From the NCBI GenBank assembly GCA_023437365.1, contig JAEZGK010000012.1:1-13150 (forward strand): DNA of 13,150 nucleotides. Direction: 5' to 3'. This DNA comes from Bacillota bacterium. Lineage in GTDB: Bacteria > Bacillota > Clostridia > Lachnospirales > Lachnospiraceae. Below the pieces are notes generated by a model. It was given only the letters and a program-made list of their open reading frames with translations, was not told the origin of the DNA and ran no database searches. This document shows positions 1-5,514 of this stretch, one piece after another; within the stretch, counting starts at the first letter, position 1; every line of letters begins with the position of its first letter. Both the position numbers and the translations under genes were made by a program.

Positions 1-11
1 GGACAGCTTGT

Positions 12-66
12 CGATATTGTTTGATCAGAAGCGAACATTTATGTTCGATTATGACAAACAATATCG
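12..66. repeat. Long imperfect palindrome (hairpin-forming)
   Basis: The outer arms are CGATATTGTTTG (12-23) and CAAACAATATCG (55-66). The inner arms are CGAACAT (32-38) and ATGTTCG (41-47), with a 2-nt centre. The arms are joined by partly matching sequence, so about 25 of 27 positions can pair once a one-base gap is allowed. No T-run follows on either strand, so a terminator role is unlikely. It lies just beyond the left copy of the 68-bp inverted repeat and could be part of the same mobile-element remnant or a protein binding site. Confidence 0.6.
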
Positions 67-82
67 ATAGGATGTCAGGGAA

Positions 83-150
83 CCAGTGTGTTAGGGATGC
101 CTGTATCCTTACTCGTTACTATTCAAGAAGTTTTGCAACAGCCCCTTTTT
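83..150 (-). repeat. Left copy of 68-bp inverted repeat (mobile-element end)
   Basis: Read on the minus strand, 150 to 83 matches 1626-1692 on the plus strand. Forty-four bases (83-126 versus 1649-1692) are identical, and the remaining ~24 differ by a few bases and one gap. The end facing the genes carries GGGGCTGTTGCAAA, which resembles the terminal repeats of several DDE insertion sequences. Homology stops at 83, and the partner terminal repeat seen in the right copy is missing here. This is therefore one end of a larger or rearranged element, possibly continuing outside the window. Confidence 0.7.
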
Positions 151-191
151 TTGCTTTTTCAAAGGTATGTCAAATGCATTTGTACTTTCTT

Positions 192-1007
192 TTAGATAAC
201 AGCATTATTATAAGCTCGTTCTGTTATTTCTTTTGTATAACTCCCGGTTCTTTTTGAACTTGTGAAATTAATAGCCCCTCTTTTGCATATCTGAACACAG
301 CGTAAGCAACGCATACACCCATTGGAATTTTTGATTATAAGTTTTCCCTCCTGCATGAAGAGATTTGCGGTGGGACATGATTTTGCACATTGTCCGCAGT
401 TGATGCAATTTTTGTCAATCTTAAGATTTCTATAAAACATATTACCAAAAGTCATCTTAGAGAAGTTCTGATGAAATTTATGAAAACGATGGTACTGTAT
501 TGCAATATCTTCCAGATTATTTGAATTCAATATATAGCTCGTGAAGTTATCCAGTTGTTGGTTTATACCTACTTTAAAAACAGTTTTCCCCTTAACTATA
601 GGAAGACTTGGATTGGAATAAAAATATGAACTTGCTCCTGGTGCTTTAAAATTCTCCTGTACAGCCACATGAAATCCTTTTTTTTGAAGCTTTTCTATAA
701 TATAATAATTACTATCAAGGGGATCGGTAGTATAGGTAGAAAAAACAAATGCCGAATTATTAAACTTTGTTATGTTAAGTTTATTAATAAACTCCAGGAT
801 AATAATAGGCGGCATCAGATCGTACACCGGATAACCTATTCCAAGAATATAATCCTCACACTCAAAGCTCAGCATATCATTAAGTGCTTCTTCAACCGGA
901 ACTAATTCAACATCAGTAACCTCCTTTTCCTTAAATTTCTGAAGAAGTTTTTCTGACAAGAATTTTGTATTACCTGTTCCGGTAAAATATACGATTCTCA
1001 CCTGCAT
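192..1007 (-). CDS. EFR1-family flavodoxin-ferredoxin protein
   Basis: This is a 271-residue predicted cytosolic electron-transfer protein. Residues 1-160 form a flavodoxin-like fold with a phosphate-loop signature, TGTGNT, at 9-14. The C-terminus has two [4Fe-4S] motifs of the CxxCxxCxxxC type: Cys201/204/207/211 and Cys231/234/237/241. This fusion of an FMN-binding domain with a two-cluster ferredoxin is the layout of the EFR1 family; its physiological partner is not known from the sequence. The start is supported by AGGAG eight bases upstream (1016-1020). It lies 69 bp downstream of marR on the same strand, with a 13-bp inverted repeat and a TATACT-like -10 (1044-1049) between them, so control by the neighbouring MarR protein is likely. 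The stop is followed by the left inverted-repeat copy and no clear terminator. Confidence 0.87.
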   Translation of the reverse strand: MQVRIVYFTGTGNTKFLSEKLLQKFKEKEVTDVELVPVEEALNDMLSFECEDYILGIGYPVYDLMPPIIILEFINKLNITKFNNSAFVFSTYTTDPLDSNYYIIEKLQKKGFHVAVQENFKAPGASSYFYSNPSLPIVKGKTVFKVGINQQLDNFTSYILNSNNLEDIAIQYHRFHKFHQNFSKMTFGNMFYRNLKIDKNCINCGQCAKSCPTANLFMQEGKLIIKNSNGCMRCLRCVQICKRGAINFTSSKRTGSYTKEITERAYNNAVI

Positions 1008-1043
1008 TTTTTTAGCTCCTTAATAATTAATCTACTTAACTAT

Positions 1044-1087
1044 AGTATAAAATAACTACAATAGTGTAATAAATCACTATTGTAGTT
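1044..1087 (-). promoter_or_regulatory. Inverted repeat and -10 between marR and the EFR1 gene (candidate operator)
   Basis: AACTACAATAGTG (1054-1066) and CACTATTGTAGTT (1075-1087) form a perfect 13-bp inverted repeat around an 8-nt AT-rich centre. The right arm overlaps the last codons and the TAG stop of marR. Reading leftward, TATACT (1049-1044) is a good -10 for the EFR1 gene, and its -35 position would fall inside the palindrome, where no good -35 sequence exists. The layout suits repression by a MarR dimer. It could instead be a weak intergenic hairpin, but it is AT-rich and lacks a solid T-run. Confidence 0.5.
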
Positions 1088-1532
1088 TCTTATCTAGCAT
1101 TTCTTCCAGTTTACTTAGAAAATGACGTATGGTTTCCAATTCATTTTCTGTAATGAATGAGAATTCCTCAATAAACTCACCAAAAGCTTGAGTTTTATTG
1201 TTAAAAAAGTTTGTTACAGCGTTCTTCCCCATATCAGTCGTCTTCAATATAACTATTCTCTCGTTCTCTTCGCTTCTGTACTTTCGCAACATATTCTTAC
1301 TGCATAGCTTTTTTACTAATTGCGAAGCGGCACTTTTCGTGATGAATAAGCTCGATGCAATATCTGTTACTGTTAGTTCAGAGTTTGTATTTACCAAACA
1401 CAGAACCTGCATCTCTGCCGGATACAAATTTACATTATTACATAAATCCACAGATTTTCTCTTAATAATTGTAAATTTATTGTTTATCCTAATAAATTGA
1501 TTATATAATTCTTGTTGGTCTCTATTCTTCAT
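1077..1532 (-). CDS. MarR-family winged-helix transcriptional regulator
   Basis: This 151-residue protein has the normal length for MarR regulators. An N-terminal dimerisation helix leads to a helix-turn-helix around residues 52-78 (ELTVTDIASSLFITKSAASQ), where TKSAASQLVKKL is the likely recognition helix. A beta-wing follows near 86-100 (SEENERIVILKTT), then a C-terminal helix pair closes the dimer interface. MarR proteins usually repress their own operon or a neighbour and are released by small ligands or oxidation; here the EFR1 flavodoxin-ferredoxin gene directly downstream is the obvious target. No ribosome binding site precedes the ATG. The best promoter puts the transcription start at or next to that ATG, so translation may be leaderless. 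No plausible in-frame alternative start fits the conserved first helix. Confidence 0.88.
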   Translation of the reverse strand: MKNRDQQELYNQFIRINNKFTIIKRKSVDLCNNVNLYPAEMQVLCLVNTNSELTVTDIASSLFITKSAASQLVKKLCSKNMLRKYRSEENERIVILKTTDMGKNAVTNFFNNKTQAFGEFIEEFSFITENELETIRHFLSKLEEMLDKKLQ

Positions 1533-1538
1533 AGATAT

Positions 1539-1567
1539 AACATACAGTAAAGCAGCTTAACTGTCAA
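1539..1567 (-). promoter_or_regulatory. Candidate promoter of marR
   Basis: On the minus strand TTGACA (1567-1562) is followed after 17 bases by TATGTT (1544-1539). The -35 is a perfect consensus and the -10 matches 4 of 6 positions. The predicted transcription start is about 1532, the A of the marR start codon. Confidence 0.5.
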
Positions 1568-1573
1568 GCAGAT

Positions 1574-1599
1574 TTATCAAATTATCAAATTATCAAATT
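1574..1599. repeat. Three tandem copies of TTATCAAA upstream of marR
   Basis: TTATCAAA is repeated head to tail at 1574-1581, 1582-1589 and 1590-1597, with a partial fourth copy. It lies immediately upstream of the marR -35. It may be a regulator-binding array, an AT-rich UP-like element, or simple slippage. Confidence 0.6.
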
Positions 1600-1627
1600 G
1601 TCGATCGAAATCAAAATAGTACCACAA

Positions 1628-1722
1628 AAAGGGGCTGTTGCAAATTCCTTGAATAGTAACGAGTAAGGATACAGGCATCCCTAACACACTGGCTATCAAA
1701 GTGTTTTTACAACAGCACCTTT
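1628..1722. mobile_element. Mini inverted-repeat element (~95 bp), right copy of the flanking repeat
   Basis: The left end, AAAGGGGCTGTTGCAAA (1628-1644), and the reverse complement of the right end (1706-1722) agree at 15 of 17 positions, so this short unit has its own terminal inverted repeats and no coding capacity. Its left two-thirds match 83-150 in inverted orientation. It resembles an internally deleted, non-autonomous insertion-sequence derivative. No convincing target-site duplication was seen. On the minus strand the folded element ends in CCCCTTTTTG, so it could also stop transcription coming from the HAAS/DUF4097 operon. The family cannot be assigned without a transposase. Confidence 0.55.
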
Positions 1723-1762
1723 AAATTTACTATGAGCTATTCTTATAGTCTATAATTGAAGA

Positions 1763-3493
1763 TTAATCGGTTAGGCGGATATCACCGCTCACAGTACTGA
1801 TCATCAGTTCGCTTCCCTGCTTCCCGTAGGTGTATGTCCCGGATTTTAAGTTACTCTGGTTCATATCCTGGTATCTGATATTCAATACACCCGAAGTAGT
1901 TCTTGATTCGATACGATATCCATTACCATAATTTTTTAAACCAACTTTTATATTTCCGCTGGTGCTATTTGACTCCAGTACAACATCTCCTTCACACCTA
2001 GCATCAACGTTTCCCGATTTTGAACTGGCATGGCATCGTTTTACATTGACATCAAGGGTAATATTACCGCTGGTGCTTCCTACTACCAAGCCGTCACCAC
2101 AGATTTTTTGAAGCTTGATTTTACCGCTGATACAGCTGGCATCTGCATTATTCATATTCATTTCATCGATATCGATATCACCGCTGGTACTCCTGATTTT
2201 GCATTCACTTACTTTTACCTGATGCAGTTCAATATCACCACTTATGGAACTATTGTCTATAATATCCGCAGTAATGTTCCCGGCTTCTATATCGCCGCTG
2301 CCGCTTTTCATTGACAAGAACTTTACATCTATGCCATCTGCTCTGATATCACCGCTCATGGTGCCTGCATTCAGCTGGACACTCTTTACCGTCTCCAAAT
2401 TAATATCTCCACTGGCACACTTTATCCGTAAATCTGTTGAAATCACCTGTTTGAGAGAAATCTCACCACTTGCTGCTCCCACGATGATACGTTCTGCTTT
2501 TACATCAAACAGCTTGATATCACCGCTTGCTGTTTTTACGTCCACATAATTCATTGACTCCGGCAGTTCTACATGAATACGCATAGAGTTATGATTCATA
2601 TGAAATAGAAATACGGACTTTCCAACTCTGCGGATACCGGCATAAATCGTATTTCCTTCTTTATAACTGTAAAATTCAAAATACTGTTTCTGTCGTTCAT
2701 TACCGTTATTCACGTAACTGATATTAACTTTCTGATTCGGAGATTTTGCTATCGTAATATCAGCGCATTCACCGTTGATAACAAGATTTAAGCCCTCGCC
2801 GCTTTTCTTCTTCTTATCCTCTTCCTTCCTGCCTTCAGAAGCATTCTGCCCCTCTGAGTTCAAATCTGAAGCAGCATCCTCCGTTGTAGTATCGGAACTT
2901 TCTGCCTTTTCTTCTGCTCCCCCATCCTTTTCAAAATCATAACTAACGTTACTCTTTTCTTCATCCTCCGGATCTGCACCGGCTTCATAGCTTTTTGATA
3001 CATTCTCCGAAGAACCTTCGGTATTTCTGCGGTTGAAATCAAATGAATTCCTTAGGTAAGTATCAGTAAAGTTATTAAGTGAGGAGGTTGCTTGCTCAAG
3101 AGTATTCTTTAGCGAATGTCCAAGCTCAATCACATCAATCTTGCTAATTGCTTCCCCTGCTGAATCCAGCGCACTATTGATAGCATCACCGATCTTTTCA
3201 CTATCAAAACCCGGAATATTAAAGCGTCGCTCACTTGATTTTTGATCATTAGTATTCGTCTTATCCTCGTTCTGTTTATCTTCTTTACTGTTGTTGGCTT
3301 GATAAACCTCTTTTATTTCCTCAACCAGGTCATTGATGGAACCCAGCTCCTCGCAGATTTGCTCTTCACTTTTGCCCTTCTGAATACCAACCTGAAAATG
3401 CTCTTCATAATCAGATACGATTTCTTCCATCACACTTTCTTCCGTATCCTTGAGTGCTTCCTTTAATGCATTCAAATATTCTATCTTGTTCAT
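1763..3493 (-). CDS. HAAS (DUF1700) / DUF4097 repeat protein
   Basis: This 576-residue protein has three parts. Residues 1-66 match the HAAS domain: helical, with a DYEEHF motif at 28-33 and the GKSEEQICEELGS stretch at 40-52. Residues 67-232 are a charged, low-complexity linker. Residues 233-576 are a DUF4097 beta-repeat domain in which SG-D/E/N/K-I-type motifs start at 323, 342, 361, 380, 399, 418, 437, 456, 475, 493, 512, 534 and 569. The first nine steps are 19 residues apart, as in a regular beta-solenoid. No signal peptide or membrane segment is visible, unlike many HAAS proteins, so a cytoplasmic or peripheral role is inferred. AGGAGG six bases before the ATG supports the start. The gene begins 10 bp after the PadR gene ends, and PadR's stop overlaps this ribosome site. 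HAAS proteins commonly accompany PadR regulators; the molecular function is unknown. Confidence 0.87.
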   Translation of the reverse strand: MNKIEYLNALKEALKDTEESVMEEIVSDYEEHFQVGIQKGKSEEQICEELGSINDLVEEIKEVYQANNSKEDKQNEDKTNTNDQKSSERRFNIPGFDSEKIGDAINSALDSAGEAISKIDVIELGHSLKNTLEQATSSLNNFTDTYLRNSFDFNRRNTEGSSENVSKSYEAGADPEDEEKSNVSYDFEKDGGAEEKAESSDTTTEDAASDLNSEGQNASEGRKEEDKKKKSGEGLNLVINGECADITIAKSPNQKVNISYVNNGNERQKQYFEFYSYKEGNTIYAGIRRVGKSVFLFHMNHNSMRIHVELPESMNYVDVKTASGDIKLFDVKAERIIVGAASGEISLKQVISTDLRIKCASGDINLETVKSVQLNAGTMSGDIRADGIDVKFLSMKSGSGDIEAGNITADIIDNSSISGDIELHQVKVSECKIRSTSGDIDIDEMNMNNADASCISGKIKLQKICGDGLVVGSTSGNITLDVNVKRCHASSKSGNVDARCEGDVVLESNSTSGNIKVGLKNYGNGYRIESRTTSGVLNIRYQDMNQSNLKSGTYTYGKQGSELMISTVSGDIRLTD

Positions 3494-3503
3494 AACTATC
3501 CTC

Positions 3504-3809
3504 CTATTCTATAATATTCTGAACCACGGCCACAAAATCCAACCATTCTTTTTTCAGGGATGTCTGATATACTCGTCCCTGTTCTGTTAAGTGGTAATAT
3601 TTTCTGGCAGGACCTTCACCGGACTCCACCAAATAGGTTTCAACATAGGCATCATCCTTTAATCGTTTTAGAATAAGATATAATGTCCCTGTTGAGATTA
3701 CCATTTGCTTTGAAATAGCATCTGTTAATTCATAACCATAACGGTCCGTGTCCACCAGTTTCGAAAGTACACATAATTCCAGGACTCCCTTTTTAAATTG
3801 TGCATTCAT
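3504..3809 (-). CDS. PadR-family transcriptional regulator
   Basis: This 101-residue regulator has a typical short PadR (subfamily-2-like) length. It starts MNAQFKKGVLELCVLSKL, the canonical first helix, followed by YGYELTDAI and STGTLYLILKRLKDDAYVET, the winged-helix recognition region, and GPARKYYHLTEQGR in the wing. The ATG at 3809 is chosen over the upstream in-frame ATG at 3914. AAAGGAG lies seven bases before 3809, the upstream ATG lies above the promoter's -10, and the extra 35 residues do not resemble PadR. It is the first gene of an operon with the HAAS/DUF4097 gene. PadR proteins normally repress their own operon and sometimes the divergent one; the XpaC-TelA operon across the shared upstream region is a possible second target. 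Confidence 0.9.
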   Translation of the reverse strand: MNAQFKKGVLELCVLSKLVDTDRYGYELTDAISKQMVISTGTLYLILKRLKDDAYVETYLVESGEGPARKYYHLTEQGRVYQTSLKKEWLDFVAVVQNIIE

Positions 3810-3904
3810 CTGCTGACTCCTTTCCACCTGATAGTGATTTGATTTTTTAGTCTCATAGAAAACTTCTGTACATCTTTCGTCGAAACTAACTATCATTGTA
3901 TTGT

Positions 3905-3933
3905 ATTTTATCACTAGCTATTATATAATGCAA
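3905..3933 (-). promoter_or_regulatory. Promoter of the padR-HAAS/DUF4097 operon
   Basis: On the minus strand TTGCAT (3933-3928) is followed after exactly 17 bases by TAAAAT (3910-3905). Each hexamer differs from consensus at one position (-10) or two (-35). The predicted start near 3898 gives a leader of about 90 nt before the PadR ATG. The spacer contains the palindromic ATTATATAAT, which may take part in autoregulation. Confidence 0.65.
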
Positions 3934-4137
3934 TATAGTATTTAATGTTATATATATTTTTAATCTTCTCTTAATACATTTTTTGCGAAGGTAACTCAAT
4001 TATTCCTATAGACTGAGGGAATGTGTAATTTATTAGCGTATATTTCACAGAATCTTACTATATTTTAATTTGTCAATTCATTTACAATCAGTTATAATAA
4101 AATCAGTTATTTTTAGAGCTTGGGTGGAGGAAATACC
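3915..4137. other. Divergent control region between padR and the XpaC-TelA operon
   Basis: This very AT-rich gap holds both divergent promoters (3905-3933 leftward, 4070-4098 rightward) and about 135 bp between them with no ORF or strong hairpin. The size and composition leave room for regulator binding sites shared by the two operons. Confidence 0.6.
4070..4098 (+). promoter_or_regulatory. Promoter of the XpaC-TelA operon
   Basis: TTGTCA (4070-4075) and a perfect TATAAT (4093-4098) are separated by 17 bases. The predicted start is near 4105, leaving a ~33-nt leader with GTGGAGG (4124-4130). A 10-bp direct repeat, AATCAGTTAT at 4086-4095 and 4101-4110, overlaps the -10 and the start point and may be an operator. 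Confidence 0.7.
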
Positions 4138-5514
4138 ATGAATAGAAGAATAGGTGACGAAATCAAGGATATTGTGCAAAACGCAATCAATACCAAAGAT
4201 TTTCGTCAATTGAATAAAGACATCTCAGATACTGTAAACGGCGCTCTGGATGAAGTGCATAAATCACTTTTCCATCCAGGCGATCGTCAGAACCGGTACA
4301 AGCCTGATATTGATATCCACGTGAATGCTCCTCAGGATGACAGTACACGTAAAGACGGTTTCACCAACCGTAGTAGACAGGCTTATGGCAATTATCGTAA
4401 CGAGAATCATAATAATCGTAATAATCATAACCAGAGACAAGCCTACTCCTACTCTGCCGGATACAATCAGAGCGTAGCCAAGCAACAGACCCCGGTTGAA
4501 CGCAACCGGCCATATCCAGTCGTGCCGGTGGGAAAGGTTGCCGGAATTCTATTAACTGTTTTTGGTAGTATCGGTTTCGGATTATCCGGGCTTTCGGTTA
4601 TTACCCTATGTATCATAGGTCAAATCACTGCCCATTTCACTTACTTTGGAACCATTGCTCTTTATCTTCTGCCATTATTCTTTATCAACCTGATCTTACT
4701 TTATCAAGGATCGCGGTTCAGAGCGAGAATAAGAAGATTTAGAAGATATATAGGAATCTTTCAAAATCAGGGTTATTATACCTTGAAAGAATTATCGGAT
4801 CACTTAAACCAAAGTAAAAGATCCCTTCTAAAGGATTTAAGGAAAATGATTGCGATCGGTATGTTTCCCGAGGGGCATATCGATAAACAAGAGACCTGCA
4901 TTATATTAAATCGTGAGTGCTATCTGAAATATCTGGAGCTACAGCAAAATGACCTCCGGAAAAAGTCGAGTACACCGGAGGAAAATAATAATTATCAAGG
5001 CAGTGACGGGCAAAGCTCTCCTGCATCCTCTACAGTTGATGCTGTGGATGAAGAAACGAGATCAGCGATTGAGAACGGGCGCTCCTATATCCGACAGATT
5101 AAGGAAGCGAATGATGCCATCCCCGGAGAAGCAATCTCCAAAAAGCTGTTCTATCTGGAAGCACTCCTGGATAAGATTTTCAATTATGTAGAACAACATC
5201 CGAATAAGCTCCCTCAGATACAGAAGTTTATGAGTTACTATCTTCCGACCACTCTAAAATTAGTAAATGCATATAAGGATTTTGATAAAGAATCCGTACA
5301 GGGTGAGAATATTACCTCCGCTAAAAATGAAATTGATCTTACTCTCGATACCATCAATCAGGCATTTGAGAAATTATATGACAGCTTTTTTCTGAGTGCC
5401 GCGATGGACATCTCTACTGACATATCGGTATTGGAGACTCTACTTGCTCAGGAAGGACTGACTCAAAAGGATTTTAAAACCAATCAAACCATGGGAGGAT
5501 TAACCAATGAATAA
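4138..5514 (+). CDS. XpaC-domain membrane protein (5-bromo-4-chloroindolyl phosphate hydrolysis family)
   Basis: This 458-residue protein has four parts. Residues 1-60 form a helical N-terminus, followed by an Asn/His/Arg/Gln-rich disordered stretch (about 75-125). Two hydrophobic segments at about 132-160 and 166-190 form a hairpin and are followed by basic residues (RFRARIRRFRR). Residues 208-258 look like a small winged-helix unit (YYTLKELSDHLNQSKRSLLKDL). The C-terminus, 305-458, is the XpaC domain with the helical motif KLPQIQKFMSYYLPTTLKLV. The family name comes from an old screening phenotype; enzymatic activity is not established. At 458 residues it is more than twice the length of Bacillus subtilis XpaC. 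The ATG at 4138 is preferred because GTGGAGG sits seven bases upstream; an in-frame TTG at 4120 has no such site. Its end overlaps telA, implying translational coupling. Confidence 0.85.
   Translation: MNRRIGDEIKDIVQNAINTKDFRQLNKDISDTVNGALDEVHKSLFHPGDRQNRYKPDIDIHVNAPQDDSTRKDGFTNRSRQAYGNYRNENHNNRNNHNQRQAYSYSAGYNQSVAKQQTPVERNRPYPVVPVGKVAGILLTVFGSIGFGLSGLSVITLCIIGQITAHFTYFGTIALYLLPLFFINLILLYQGSRFRARIRRFRRYIGIFQNQGYYTLKELSDHLNQSKRSLLKDLRKMIAIGMFPEGHIDKQETCIILNRECYLKYLELQQNDLRKKSSTPEENNNYQGSDGQSSPASSTVDAVDEETRSAIENGRSYIRQIKEANDAIPGEAISKKLFYLEALLDKIFNYVEQHPNKLPQIQKFMSYYLPTTLKLVNAYKDFDKESVQGENITSAKNEIDLTLDTINQAFEKLYDSFFLSAAMDISTDISVLETLLAQEGLTQKDFKTNQTMGGLTNE

Noticed and set aside
32..47. LexA (SOS) box resembling CGAAC-GTTCG
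   Set aside because: The half sites are six bases apart, while the Gram-positive SOS box needs four, and the motif is better explained as the centre of the 55-bp palindrome.
83..1692. Composite transposon carrying marR and the EFR1 gene
   Set aside because: The IS-like tips face inward rather than outward, there is no transposase, and no target duplication was found. Two independent insertions fit better.
2000..2540. Repeated nucleotide motif ATATCACCGCT, looking like a repeat array or CRISPR
   Set aside because: It is the reverse-strand coding sequence of the 19-residue SGDI protein repeats. Spacers are not unique, are in frame, and encode the solenoid.
3810..3914. Longer PadR reading frame starting at 3914
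   Set aside because: That ATG lies upstream of the -10 box, has no ribosome site and adds 35 residues unlike PadR; the ATG at 3809 has a strong ribosome site.
4138..5514. Annotating the XpaC protein as a phosphatase or indolyl-phosphate hydrolase
   Set aside because: The family name reflects an old plate phenotype. No catalytic motif is visible, and the chain is helical with a membrane hairpin.
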